A stretch of DNA of 64,000 nt from an uncultured Acidimicrobiales bacterium (lineage in GTDB: Bacteria; Actinomycetota; Acidimicrobiia; Acidimicrobiales; SZUA-35). Both the position numbers and the translations under genes were made by a program. Numbering within the stretch: position 1 is the first letter of the stretch; every line of letters begins with the position of its first letter. This document shows, in pieces, positions 36,897-45,479 of the stretch. The DNA is taken from the NCBI GenBank assembly GCA_937997485.1, contig CALKTH010000060.1:1-64000 (forward strand). Direction: 5' to 3'. Below the pieces are notes generated by a model. That model ran no database searches. It saw only the letters and a list, made by a program, of their open reading frames with translations, and was not told the DNA's origin.

Positions 36897-39040
36897 GACG
36901 CACGCTCCAGCGGCTCGCCGACCTTCTGACGTCTGACCGCAACGTCGTTGTTATTGCGGTGCTTCTGCACGTCGTCGTTCTTCCCATTCGCCGGCCGCTG
37001 ATTCTGCCGGACGAAGCCGGATTCCTGCTCAACGCCATCCAGCTCGGCGCGGGCGGAGTCCCATCAGGGCTCGGCTACTACCCCGGCTACAGCCTGCTCA
37101 TCGCCCCGATTGCGGCTGGCACGGTTGACCTCGCCAGCTTGATGGTTGGGGTGCAGATCGTGAACGCTGTCTTGGCTGGCGTCACGGCGCTGTTGGCGAC
37201 GCGCCTCGGTCGTGCGGTACGGCCGACCATCCCACGCGCGGCCGCCGGCCTCGTCGGACTGTTGGTATCGCTCTACCCCGCCTTCCGCGTCTTCGGGGCG
37301 TTCGCACTCTCGGAGAACCTGCTGGTCCCGCTCTCGCTTCTGTTGTGTCTGTTGCTCCTTCGAGCTGTTGTGAGCACCTCACGGGTCGACACTGCCCTCT
37401 TTGCCCTCGTGGCCGGACTCACCTACGCCGTACACGCCCGCGCCGTGGTTGTTCCCATGGCTGCTGCTCTGGCGATCGTGTTTCTCTTTCGTCGTCAACG
37501 CCAGGCGCTCGTCGGCGGCATCGGGGCGTTGCTCATCGGCGTCGTCGTGGCGTTCGCCTTCGTTGAGAACACACTCTCGTTCAGCGGCATCGTGACCGTT
37601 GATTCGGACAGCCGAGACACCCTCTCGGGTCTGATTCGGTCCACGCTCGGAGCCAAAGAGCTGTACGAGCTCGTCCTGACAGCGGCCGGTCAGATCTTCT
37701 ACCTCGTCGCTGCGACGGCTGGTCTGGTGGTCGTTGGGGTCAGCGTGCTCGCTTCCCAAGCCCGCCATGGCGAAACAACCGGAGACCCCAGCAGTTCTCC
37801 GGCCCGCACCCTCGCTGCGTTCGTCCTTCCGATGTCGTTGCTCACGCTCGTCATCTCCGCCATGTTCCTCAACGGTCAATCTGGCGACCAGGCCATCTAC
37901 GGCCGGTACAACGAGGGTGTTCTCGCCCCGTTGCTCGTCTATGGCGCCGTTGCGTTGCAGGGTCGAGACCACGGCGTCGACACGGCGCTCCGTCGGGCCG
38001 TGATTGCCCTACCAGCACTGGCGCTGATCCTGCTTCTCGGGCGAGGTCCGGAGGTGTTCGACGGGCGTCAACAGATTCTGAATATCACCGGGGTCTTCCC
38101 GCTTGTCGATCTCGGCGGAACGATTCGGCTCTCCACGATCGCACTGGCGGGTGCGCTCCTCACTGCCGCGGTCGCTCTCGCTGTTCGGCGATCGCCGTCA
38201 ATGGCCCTCGGCGGCCTGGGAGCGTTGTTCCTCGTCGTTGTTGTCTGGGACCTTCAGATCATGGCCGGAGCCATCGAGACCCTGGACGGACAGGACGAGT
38301 TGGTCGCCGACATCGATGAGGTGATCGCCGAGACCGGCGTCGCCTGCGTTGCGCTTGATCAGGCAACGCTGACCGAGCGGTGGCATCAGGAGAACTATCG
38401 GCTCCGCCTCGCTCCGTTCCCGTTCCGCCACTGGGACAGCGATAGTGACGCAGCTCCATGCTCAGACATCGTGTTGAGCCGCCGCATCGATCTTGACGAT
38501 CGTGTTCCCGGCGCCCGAGTCGTTGCCGTGGAGCCCAACGGCCGCCAGTTGCTCTGGGCGCTTCCTGGCCCCTCAGCGCTCCTGCTCGAACAAGCTGGCC
38601 GACAGCTCTACGACGACCCGGATCGCCCGCTACCCGAGAACCAAGTCATTCGGCTCGAGATCAATGTCGAGGATCCCTTCGCTCTTCCTGGCGGGAAGGT
38701 TCGGGGCAGCGTCACCGTCTTCAACGACGGTCCGTTCCCGCTCTATCCAGAGCGGGCGCTGCCCAGTTCAGAGTTCAGCATCAACATTGGGCTGGAATGG
38801 CGCGACCCCATCGAGAACCTCCGTCGTCAGGAACCGGAACGACTGCGCCTTCCGGTGCTCCTCGCGCCGGGGGAGCAGGTCGAGCTACCGTTCATCCTGC
38901 GGGCGCTCGACCAAAATGGCCGGCTCGGCCCCGGCAAGCATCTGCTTCGGGCCGAAGTCGTCCAAGAGGCGATCGCGTGGACCGGTCTCGCCGATGCCAC
39001 CGTCATTTCGGTGGTCCGAGAGCTCCCGGGCGACGAGTAG
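36893..39040 (+). CDS. Multi-spanning membrane protein with C-terminal Ig-like domain, possible GT-C glycosyltransferase
   Basis: A 715-residue protein. Residues about 15-465 hold ten or more transmembrane helices; the early loop RPLILPDEAGFLLNAIQLG contains the acidic pair typical of GT-C enzymes that use polyprenyl-phosphate sugars. The C-terminal about 200 residues are soluble and beta-rich (GSVTVFNDGPFPLYPERALP, LLAPGEQVELPFILRALD), reminiscent of an Ig-like or carbohydrate-binding sandwich. It probably modifies the glycan on the outer face. GTG 36893 overlaps the rfbA stop (GTGA). Family assignment is by topology only. Confidence 0.65.
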   Translation: MRRTLQRLADLLTSDRNVVVIAVLLHVVVLPIRRPLILPDEAGFLLNAIQLGAGGVPSGLGYYPGYSLLIAPIAAGTVDLASLMVGVQIVNAVLAGVTALLATRLGRAVRPTIPRAAAGLVGLLVSLYPAFRVFGAFALSENLLVPLSLLLCLLLLRAVVSTSRVDTALFALVAGLTYAVHARAVVVPMAAALAIVFLFRRQRQALVGGIGALLIGVVVAFAFVENTLSFSGIVTVDSDSRDTLSGLIRSTLGAKELYELVLTAAGQIFYLVAATAGLVVVGVSVLASQARHGETTGDPSSSPARTLAAFVLPMSLLTLVISAMFLNGQSGDQAIYGRYNEGVLAPLLVYGAVALQGRDHGVDTALRRAVIALPALALILLLGRGPEVFDGRQQILNITGVFPLVDLGGTIRLSTIALAGALLTAAVALAVRRSPSMALGGLGALFLVVVVWDLQIMAGAIETLDGQDELVADIDEVIAETGVACVALDQATLTERWHQENYRLRLAPFPFRHWDSDSDAAPCSDIVLSRRIDLDDRVPGARVVAVEPNGRQLLWALPGPSALLLEQAGRQLYDDPDRPLPENQVIRLEINVEDPFALPGGKVRGSVTVFNDGPFPLYPERALPSSEFSINIGLEWRDPIENLRRQEPERLRLPVLLAPGEQVELPFILRALDQNGRLGPGKHLLRAEVVQEAIAWTGLADATVISVVRELPGDE

Positions 39041-39049
39041 CATCGACCG

Positions 39050-39574
39050 ATGCGCCGAGCACGACACGCCCTCTTTCTGCTTCTGGCCCAGGCGCTGCAC
39101 TGGGTCGTCGTGCCCCAACTCCGAGCCCGTCTCCTGGCGCTGTTCGGCGCCACGGTGGGTCGAAACGTGCGGATCGGCGACATCGACCTCTTTAATCTCG
39201 AAGCCGGCTTTCAGCACCTGATCATCGAAGACGACGTCCATGTTGGTCCCGGTTGTCGCCTCGATCTGACGGATCAGATCGTGCTGCGGCGGGGCTCGGT
39301 TCTCGCCCCGGAATGCCTGGTTCTGACGCACCTCGACGTGGGTGAGCATCACGATTCACCGATGGTGCGGCACTTTCCAACGAGCCACGGCCCGGTCGAC
39401 ATCGGATCACATTCGTGGATCGGTGCTCGGAGCACCATTCTCGCTGGCGTGACGCTCGGGGAGATGACAGCGGCGGCCGCCGGTTCACTCATCCGGTCCG
39501 ATTCGCCAGGACACACACTCCTCGCCGGTGCCCCGGCGAAACCCATCCGTTCCCTGGAGGCCAGCCCGCAATGA
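39050..39574 (+). CDS. Hexapeptide-repeat acyltransferase
   Basis: A 174-residue left-handed beta-helix acyltransferase of the WbbJ/maa type. An N-terminal hydrophobic helix is followed by hexapeptide turns (VGRNVRIGDID, IIEDDVHVGPGCRLD, IGSHSWIGARSTILAGVTLG) and the C-terminal LAGAPAKPIR. The family O- or N-acetylates sugars with acetyl-CoA; the catalytic His is probably in THLDVGEHHD. It directly precedes, with ATGA overlap, the DegT aminotransferase, so N-acetylation of the amino sugar is a reasonable inference. Confidence 0.85.
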   Translation: MRRARHALFLLLAQALHWVVVPQLRARLLALFGATVGRNVRIGDIDLFNLEAGFQHLIIEDDVHVGPGCRLDLTDQIVLRRGSVLAPECLVLTHLDVGEHHDSPMVRHFPTSHGPVDIGSHSWIGARSTILAGVTLGEMTAAAAGSLIRSDSPGHTLLAGAPAKPIRSLEASPQ

Positions 39575-40770
39575 ATCCCAGCACGCTCGCAATCAACGGT
39601 GGAACCAAGGTACGCGACGATTTCCTCGTGTACGGCGCCCCTCTCATCGGGGAGGACGAGATTGCCGAAGTCGTGGATTGCCTTCGAAGTGGTTGGGTCG
39701 GCACCGGTCCGAAAACGCAACGCTTCCAATCGATGTTCGCGGAGTACGTCGGGGCCGAACACGCCATTGGCGTCAGCTCGTGCACGGCGGCTCTCCACCT
39801 CTCGCTGTTGGCTCTCGGCATCGGCGCTGGAGACGAGGTCATTACAACACCCATGACCTTCGCCGCCACGGCGAACGCCATCATCCACACCGGAGCGACG
39901 CCCGTCTTTGTCGACGTCGACAAGACCTCACAGAACCTTGATTCAGCACTGATCGAATCGGCGATTACACCAAAGACCAAGGCAGTCCTTCCGGTTCACT
40001 TCGCCGGTCATCCGTGCGACATGACCAGCATCAACGCCATCGCCGCCCAGCATGGCCTCGTCACCATCGAGGACGCGGCGCACTGCATTGAGGGGGTCCA
40101 CGATGGCCAGCACGTCGGTTCGATCTCCGAGGCCACGGCGTTCAGTTTCTACGTCACGAAGAATCTCGCCACCGTTGAAGGCGGCATGATCACCACCAAC
40201 AATGGCGACATCGCCGATGAGCTCCGGGTGCGAGCGCTTCACGGCATGTCCAAGGATGCGTGGGCTCGCTACTCACAGTCGGGCTTCAAGCACTACGACG
40301 TGGTCAGTGCGGGGTTCAAGTACAACCTCACCGACATCCAGTCGGCGATGGGCATTCACCAGCTCGCCCGTATCGACGACATGTCGGCCCGCCGAAAGCA
40401 GATCTGGGAGCGGTACCACGAGGCGTTCGCTGACCTCCCCATCGATCTGCTGGCGCTACCCACCAACGGCGACACCCATGCGCTGCATCTCTACCAGATC
40501 TTCCCTCGGCTCGAAGAGCTCTCGGCAACGCGAGACGAGATCGTGGAAGCGATCCAAGCTGAGAACGTCGGCATCGGCATTCACTACCGGGCCCTGAGCG
40601 AGCACAGCTTCTACCAGGAAGAACTCGGTGTCAGCTCCGCCGACTATCCGAACGCCAAGTGGTTGTCGGACCGCACGATCTCGCTGCCCTTCTCTGCTCG
40701 CCTCTCCGACGACGACGTGGCCGACGTCATCTCCACGATCGTCAAGGTCACGCGAAGCTTCCAGGCGTGA
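39571..40770 (+). CDS. DegT/DnrJ/EryC1-family sugar aminotransferase
   Basis: A 399-residue pyridoxal-phosphate enzyme that transaminates a keto-sugar nucleotide. The cofactor lysine is in SFYVTKNLATVEGGM, the aspartate that contacts the pyridine nitrogen in IEDAAHCIEG, and the N-terminal GEDEIAEVVDCLRSGWVGTGPKT block is typical. The likely substrate is the dTDP-4-keto-6-deoxyglucose produced by rfbA-rfbB upstream; whether C3 or C4 is aminated cannot be seen. ATG 39571 overlaps the acyltransferase stop, and its own stop overlaps the next GTG. Confidence 0.92.
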   Translation: MNPSTLAINGGTKVRDDFLVYGAPLIGEDEIAEVVDCLRSGWVGTGPKTQRFQSMFAEYVGAEHAIGVSSCTAALHLSLLALGIGAGDEVITTPMTFAATANAIIHTGATPVFVDVDKTSQNLDSALIESAITPKTKAVLPVHFAGHPCDMTSINAIAAQHGLVTIEDAAHCIEGVHDGQHVGSISEATAFSFYVTKNLATVEGGMITTNNGDIADELRVRALHGMSKDAWARYSQSGFKHYDVVSAGFKYNLTDIQSAMGIHQLARIDDMSARRKQIWERYHEAFADLPIDLLALPTNGDTHALHLYQIFPRLEELSATRDEIVEAIQAENVGIGIHYRALSEHSFYQEELGVSSADYPNAKWLSDRTISLPFSARLSDDDVADVISTIVKVTRSFQA

Positions 40771-41897
40771 AGCTGCTCATCATCACCAGCTCGTTTCCGA
40801 CGGGCCCGACCGACGCGAAGAACGCGGGCGTCTTCGTTCGGGATCTCGCCGAACGCCTTTGCCAGCGAGGCCACCAGGTCACGGTGCTCACGCCCCAGTC
40901 TGTCGAACCTGGTGACGCCCCCTATGCGGTCGAAACCATTCCCTGGATTGGTGGCGAATCAAGCCTCACACATCTCAATCCGAAACGCCCCCTCGATGCG
41001 GCGCGCTTGGGGTCGGTCGTGGTCGCAGGGGCGGCCCGAGCAAGGTGGTCGCGGCGGCGAGCTCGACCCGACCGTGTCATCGCACTGTGGGCCGTGCCAT
41101 CCGGTCTGCTGGCCAGGATTGCGACCGTTGGCACGAAGACGCCGTTTGACGTCTGGGCTCTCGGAAGCGACATCTGGCGAATCGACGACTACCCGATGGG
41201 CCCAAAGATTCTCGCCCATGTCCTGGCGAGCGCCGATCGATTGATGGCGGATGGTGTTGAGCTCGCGGAGGACGTCGAACGCATCGCGAAGCGATCGTGC
41301 GCGTTCGCTCCGTCCAGCCGCCTTCTTCCACCGGCGTCAGATCAAGCTCCACCCGCAGCGGCTCCCGTCAACGGGCCATTTCGCATTCTCGCCGTTGGGC
41401 GCTTTCACGAACACAAGGGGATTGACGTTTTGATGCAGGCCGTGGCGCTGCTCCCGGCCGATGTTCGAGCTCGGCTCACCGTGGACATCTTCGGCGGCGG
41501 TCCCGATGAAGCAGCATTGCGTTCGCTCCTCGATGAACAGGGCCTGCACGATGTTGTTCGCCTCCACGGGTTCATTGGCCCGCAAGAACTCAGCGACCAA
41601 CTGGCCATCACCGACGTGGCAGTGATTCCCTCTCGTCTCGAGAGCATTCCGCTCATCTTGCACGACTACGCCTCAACGCAAACGCCGCTCATCGTGACCG
41701 ACACCGGCGACATGGGCAGGCTGGTAAGCAACTATGAGGCAGGCGCCGTCGTCGCTGCTGGCGAAGCGGTTGCATTACGCGATGCCATTGAGGAGGCAGT
41801 GCGAAGCGGGGCACCCGGATCGACCGCTGGCCGAGCGCAGCTGGCCGCTCATCTTGGGCTCGACCGCTCCATCAAACATCTCGAATCCAGCAACTAG
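40767..41897 (+). CDS. GT4-family glycosyltransferase
   Basis: A 376-residue enzyme. It begins KLLIITSSFPTGPTDAKNAG, the form of GT4 enzymes acting on lipid-linked sugars, and includes DVWALGSDIWR and a C-terminal domain with ILAVGRFHEHKGIDVLMQAV. The E-x7-E pair appears as ESIPLILHDYAS, where the second glutamate is replaced, which weakens confidence in standard catalysis. GTG 40767 overlaps the aminotransferase stop (GTGA). It may transfer the amino sugar made by the preceding genes. Confidence 0.83.
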   Translation: MKLLIITSSFPTGPTDAKNAGVFVRDLAERLCQRGHQVTVLTPQSVEPGDAPYAVETIPWIGGESSLTHLNPKRPLDAARLGSVVVAGAARARWSRRRARPDRVIALWAVPSGLLARIATVGTKTPFDVWALGSDIWRIDDYPMGPKILAHVLASADRLMADGVELAEDVERIAKRSCAFAPSSRLLPPASDQAPPAAAPVNGPFRILAVGRFHEHKGIDVLMQAVALLPADVRARLTVDIFGGGPDEAALRSLLDEQGLHDVVRLHGFIGPQELSDQLAITDVAVIPSRLESIPLILHDYASTQTPLIVTDTGDMGRLVSNYEAGAVVAAGEAVALRDAIEEAVRSGAPGSTAGRAQLAAHLGLDRSIKHLESSN

Positions 41898-41907
41898 GCT
41901 CGTCCAG

Positions 41908-42687
41908 ATGACCGACCTTGACCGTGGGTACCAGTTCGACTTCGCTGGCGGCGAAGTCGCGGAGCGGATGATGTACGACCGCGTGGGTCGTGAGCAAAAG
42001 GCGGCCACGATGGTCGCCGTCCTCAGTGACTTCTTCGATCAGCCGTTGGCCGAACTCGACCTGCTCACGATCGGAGCCTCAACCGGCATCATCGACAACT
42101 ATCTCTCCCAGCACTTCGGCACCGTGCACGGGGTGGACATCGACGAGCGGGCAATCGAACACGCTCGAGCGAACTTTCAGCGGGACAACCTCACCTACGC
42201 CGTGGGCGACGCCATGAACCTGGAGGCCGCCGATGCATCCGTTGATGTCGTCATCTGTTCACAGGTCTATGAACACGTTCCCGGTCAAGAGCAGCTCATG
42301 AACGAGATCGAACGAGTGCTGAAGCCCGGCGGCGTCTGCTATTTCGCAGCGAACAACCGCCTCATGCCCATCGAGCCGCACTACCGAATTCCTCTGCTTT
42401 CTGTCATGCCGAAGGCGTTGGCTGACCGGGTGATGCGCTGGACCGGCAAGGGCGACGAATACTACGAAAAGCACCTCTGGCACCGTGAGCTTCGAACGCT
42501 CACTGACCGGTTCGAGCTCATCGACTACACCGTCGCCACCGTGACCGAGCCCGAGCGCTTCGGCACCGAGTACTTGGTGCCGCCCGGCTCGGCAAAAGCT
42601 CGCATCGGCTCGCTACTGGTGCAGCACGCCTACTGGGCCAGTCCCGGCTACATCTGGTTGTTGCGCAAGTCATCTGCCGCCGCCTGA
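41908..42687 (+). CDS. Class I SAM-dependent methyltransferase
   Basis: A 259-residue methyltransferase. Motif I is LTIGASTGIIDNYLSQHFG (slightly atypical for the usual DxGxGxG), motif II VHGVDIDERAIEHAR, and the VVICSQVYEHVPGQEQLMNEIERVLKPGG run is standard. It is the last gene of the rightward rfbB-to-methyltransferase run and likely methylates a sugar or lipid-linked intermediate. ATG 41908. Its last 40 bases overlap the convergent flippase-like gene. Confidence 0.82.
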   Translation: MTDLDRGYQFDFAGGEVAERMMYDRVGREQKAATMVAVLSDFFDQPLAELDLLTIGASTGIIDNYLSQHFGTVHGVDIDERAIEHARANFQRDNLTYAVGDAMNLEAADASVDVVICSQVYEHVPGQEQLMNEIERVLKPGGVCYFAANNRLMPIEPHYRIPLLSVMPKALADRVMRWTGKGDEYYEKHLWHRELRTLTDRFELIDYTVATVTEPERFGTEYLVPPGSAKARIGSLLVQHAYWASPGYIWLLRKSSAAA

Positions 42688-43595
42688 CGAGTCGGCCGCA
42701 AGTCCGGGCGGACGAGCGCAAGCAGACTGACAACGCCGAGGCTGACGAGATACGTGAGTCGGTCCACCGCCGAGGCCACGATGCCGGTCGCAACATCGAT
42801 CCCGACGAGCGATCCAAGTAAACCGCTCATTGCTTCTCTGAGTCCGAGCCCACCCGGGAAGATCGCCACTGCCGTCGACAGGACACTGGCTGCGCCCAAT
42901 GTGACCGCTTCAATCAAGCCAGTCGGCACGCCGATGGCGGCGAGAACCACCATGAGCCTGATGACGACAACGCCCATGATGACGCACTCGACAGCAACCA
43001 TTCGCCCCAACTCACCGACCCAGGTTTGAGGAGCTGATCGCCGTCGGAGGCCAGCAACGATCGAGAGAAGCACGCTTCCGGTGAGGCCGGCCACGGCGGC
43101 CGCCAATCCGCTCCCTGCAAGGGCAAAGGCACCAGCGGCAGCGATTGCTGCGACCGCAACGAACACGAGACCGAGGGCCGTGACCGATGCGGCGACCCGC
43201 CGGGCCGCGACGCCACGGGACAGCAGGTCGCCGGACCGTACGAGCACGGCACCAGGAAGCGGTAGAAGATTGGCCATTGCTCCCACCACCGTCACGCGGA
43301 CGGCGTCGGTTGCGGGGATCTCGACGTCGCAAAGGCCACCAAGCACTCGGTGTTCGTTGGCCGTGGCGGCCAACATCGCTGGCCCGCCAATCACGATGAG
43401 GGCGGCGAGAAGCCAGACATCGATCGGCTCACGATCCGCTGGAAGCGAGCGGTAGCCGATCACACTCAGTCCGATAAACACCAGCGCAGCGAGAATCAAG
43501 AGCAACCGTTGGCCGGCAAGAGACTGAGGGCCGCGGCGAACTCGCTGAAGAAACTCGACGGCCCGCTCGACGAGGGTCGTCACGGCTGCAGGCAT
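42648..43595 (-). CDS. UPF0104 / lysylphosphatidylglycerol synthase-type membrane protein
   Basis: A 315-residue integral membrane protein with about seven to eight helices. The conserved PGGLGLREA motif near residue 255 and an ANLLPLPGAVLVRSGDLL segment are typical of the LPG-synthase transmembrane (UPF0104) family, some of which flip lipids. No soluble transferase domain is attached, so it may move a lipid-linked sugar. The frame is open upstream but ATG 43595, overlapping the previous gene by 16 bases, gives a normal N-terminus. Confidence 0.75.
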   Translation of the reverse strand: MPAAVTTLVERAVEFLQRVRRGPQSLAGQRLLLILAALVFIGLSVIGYRSLPADREPIDVWLLAALIVIGGPAMLAATANEHRVLGGLCDVEIPATDAVRVTVVGAMANLLPLPGAVLVRSGDLLSRGVAARRVAASVTALGLVFVAVAAIAAAGAFALAGSGLAAAVAGLTGSVLLSIVAGLRRRSAPQTWVGELGRMVAVECVIMGVVVIRLMVVLAAIGVPTGLIEAVTLGAASVLSTAVAIFPGGLGLREAMSGLLGSLVGIDVATGIVASAVDRLTYLVSLGVVSLLALVRPDLRPTRQAAADDLRNNQM

Positions 43596-45382
43596 CGCTC
43601 GAGGTCGAAGACAGCGAACACGTCCGCATCGTGGATGATGCACTCTCCTTCTTCGAGGGCCCTCACATGCTGCGTGCGCCGACCGAGAGGAGCCAGCCAC
43701 GCATTGTTGTAGCCCTCTTCCCAACGCTCGAAAGGCTTCGACAGCACCACCCAGCGGATGTTCTCTCGAGCGACCAGCTCCCTGAGCTTCACCTCATCCC
43801 AGGCGTAGAAGCTGGCGTAGTCGTCTTCGCTCAACAGGTCGATGTGGAAGGTGCGAATGCGGGGGTCGACGTTGTTCAGCAAGAAGCTGCGCGCTCCGAT
43901 CACGCCGGACTCACGTCCTTCCGATGCAATGAAGGTCGCAACCTTCGTGACCTCTTCCAGCCGCTCTTCGCCTCGAGCACGCGCATCGACCGTTGTGAGG
44001 AACGATTGGCTGGCCTGGCTGACAATCAGGCAGGTGAGGAGCAAGAGGAAGCCAGCTGAGACCGCTGGTGGTGTCCGCTTCACGACGACAGAGGCCCCGA
44101 TGGCGGCGAGCAGGACGACCGCTGGCAGCACCGGGTAGTAGTAGCGCTCGAATCCTGCGGAACGACTGATGACCAGCGGGACCCAGAGGGTGAGCGCTCC
44201 GCACACCACGAACAGCCGGGTCCGATGAGAGACCGAGGTGAGCCCGAAGCCAGCAAGGACGACCAACATCACTGTGAGCGACCCGGTGGCCCGGCTGAAC
44301 AATGAGGGCAGATTCGCCAGCGTCTCCCAAGGTGTGCCGACCGGAAGCTGCCAGAAGTCGCGGTTGACGTTGAGCAAGTGTCCCTCGGTGAGGAACCATG
44401 CGTCACGCGGAGTCGATACTCGCTCCAGCCCAGACACCCAGAGATGAGCGATCAACCATGGTGTGTTGGCGAGTCCGAGGGCAGCCATGGCCATGAACCA
44501 ACGGACCGCTTGAGCACGTTGGCTGATGAAGACCAGCGTCAGTAGCGAGAGCGGGAAGTAGTACAGACCGGCCCCGTGGGTCGCAACAGCGACGGCGACC
44601 CCCATGCTTCCCAGCAGCGGTCGCCACCAAGGTCCGCCGTGGGCCACATAGCGAGCGAGGGTGACAACACCGACGGTCCCCGCCAGCGTGAAGAGCGGAT
44701 AGAGCGGAAGGCGCGAGGCCTGCGTGTACACCGCTGGCAGCGCCATCAGGGAGAGCCCACTGAGCGCGGCAAGCGTGTCCGACTCGGTCCGGTTCCGGAC
44801 CTCTTTCATCACCCAAAGGGCAAGAGCGACGCTGGCCAACACCGGCACCGCAACCAGTCGATCGACGGTTGCTCCGGCCAAAACCAATGGACCGTAGATC
44901 GCGTGAGGAACAGGCGCTTCTTGTGACTCCAGCAGCCAGTCGGCATTCCCATCGAGGATGTAGTTCAGACTCGAGACAAGAACGCTCGTGTCTGCGCTCC
45001 CGATGTCGACTCCGAGGACACCCACGGCCACGACAGGCGCAAGGAGCAACACCCCTTCAAGCCACCACGGTCTCGTCTTCTCCCCCACATCGCTCGGACG
45101 GTTTCCGGTGATGCGTCGAAAGGTCATGATCAGACCGGTCAAGAATGCAATGGCCAGCACGAGCGAAGTCCCGGACGCAACCGTCGACGAGGTGAACAGC
45201 GCCCGGCGGGTGACGTTGGCTGACTCAACGACCCGGAGGAGGAGCCAGAGCAGCACCACCATGGCCAGCGCCTCCGGCCACGGGGTGGACGATCCTCCGC
45301 TCGCCTCGACCGAGCCGTCGGTGTGACCGTCGGTCGAACTGGACACGGCGGACGCCGGTTCAGCTTGCTTCACGGTGACCAT
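43580..45382 (-). CDS. Large membrane protein of GT39/GT-C type
   Basis: A 600-residue protein. A 40-residue hydrophilic Ser/Thr-rich N-terminus is followed by about eleven transmembrane helices; the first outer loop contains GSADTSVLVSSLNYILDGNADWLL, where GT-C enzymes place acidic catalytic residues, and EAPVPHAIYGP resembles loops of dolichyl-phosphate mannosyltransferase-like proteins. A soluble C-terminal domain of about 140 residues follows (EVTKVATFIASEGRESGVIG). It probably transfers a sugar from a polyprenyl carrier outside the membrane. ATG 45382 is used. It is divergent from the large glycosyltransferase-methyltransferase. Confidence 0.65.
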   Translation of the reverse strand: MVTVKQAEPASAVSSSTDGHTDGSVEASGGSSTPWPEALAMVVLLWLLLRVVESANVTRRALFTSSTVASGTSLVLAIAFLTGLIMTFRRITGNRPSDVGEKTRPWWLEGVLLLAPVVAVGVLGVDIGSADTSVLVSSLNYILDGNADWLLESQEAPVPHAIYGPLVLAGATVDRLVAVPVLASVALALWVMKEVRNRTESDTLAALSGLSLMALPAVYTQASRLPLYPLFTLAGTVGVVTLARYVAHGGPWWRPLLGSMGVAVAVATHGAGLYYFPLSLLTLVFISQRAQAVRWFMAMAALGLANTPWLIAHLWVSGLERVSTPRDAWFLTEGHLLNVNRDFWQLPVGTPWETLANLPSLFSRATGSLTVMLVVLAGFGLTSVSHRTRLFVVCGALTLWVPLVISRSAGFERYYYPVLPAVVLLAAIGASVVVKRTPPAVSAGFLLLLTCLIVSQASQSFLTTVDARARGEERLEEVTKVATFIASEGRESGVIGARSFLLNNVDPRIRTFHIDLLSEDDYASFYAWDEVKLRELVARENIRWVVLSKPFERWEEGYNNAWLAPLGRRTQHVRALEEGECIIHDADVFAVFDLERCLQP

Positions 45383-45479
45383 GACGGGGCTGGGACATTC
45401 GGCCCGATTGTACGCCGGACCCACTGGTCTTCCCCGTCAAGGACATCTTCTGAGACCGGCGGAGAGCTACCCTCCAACC

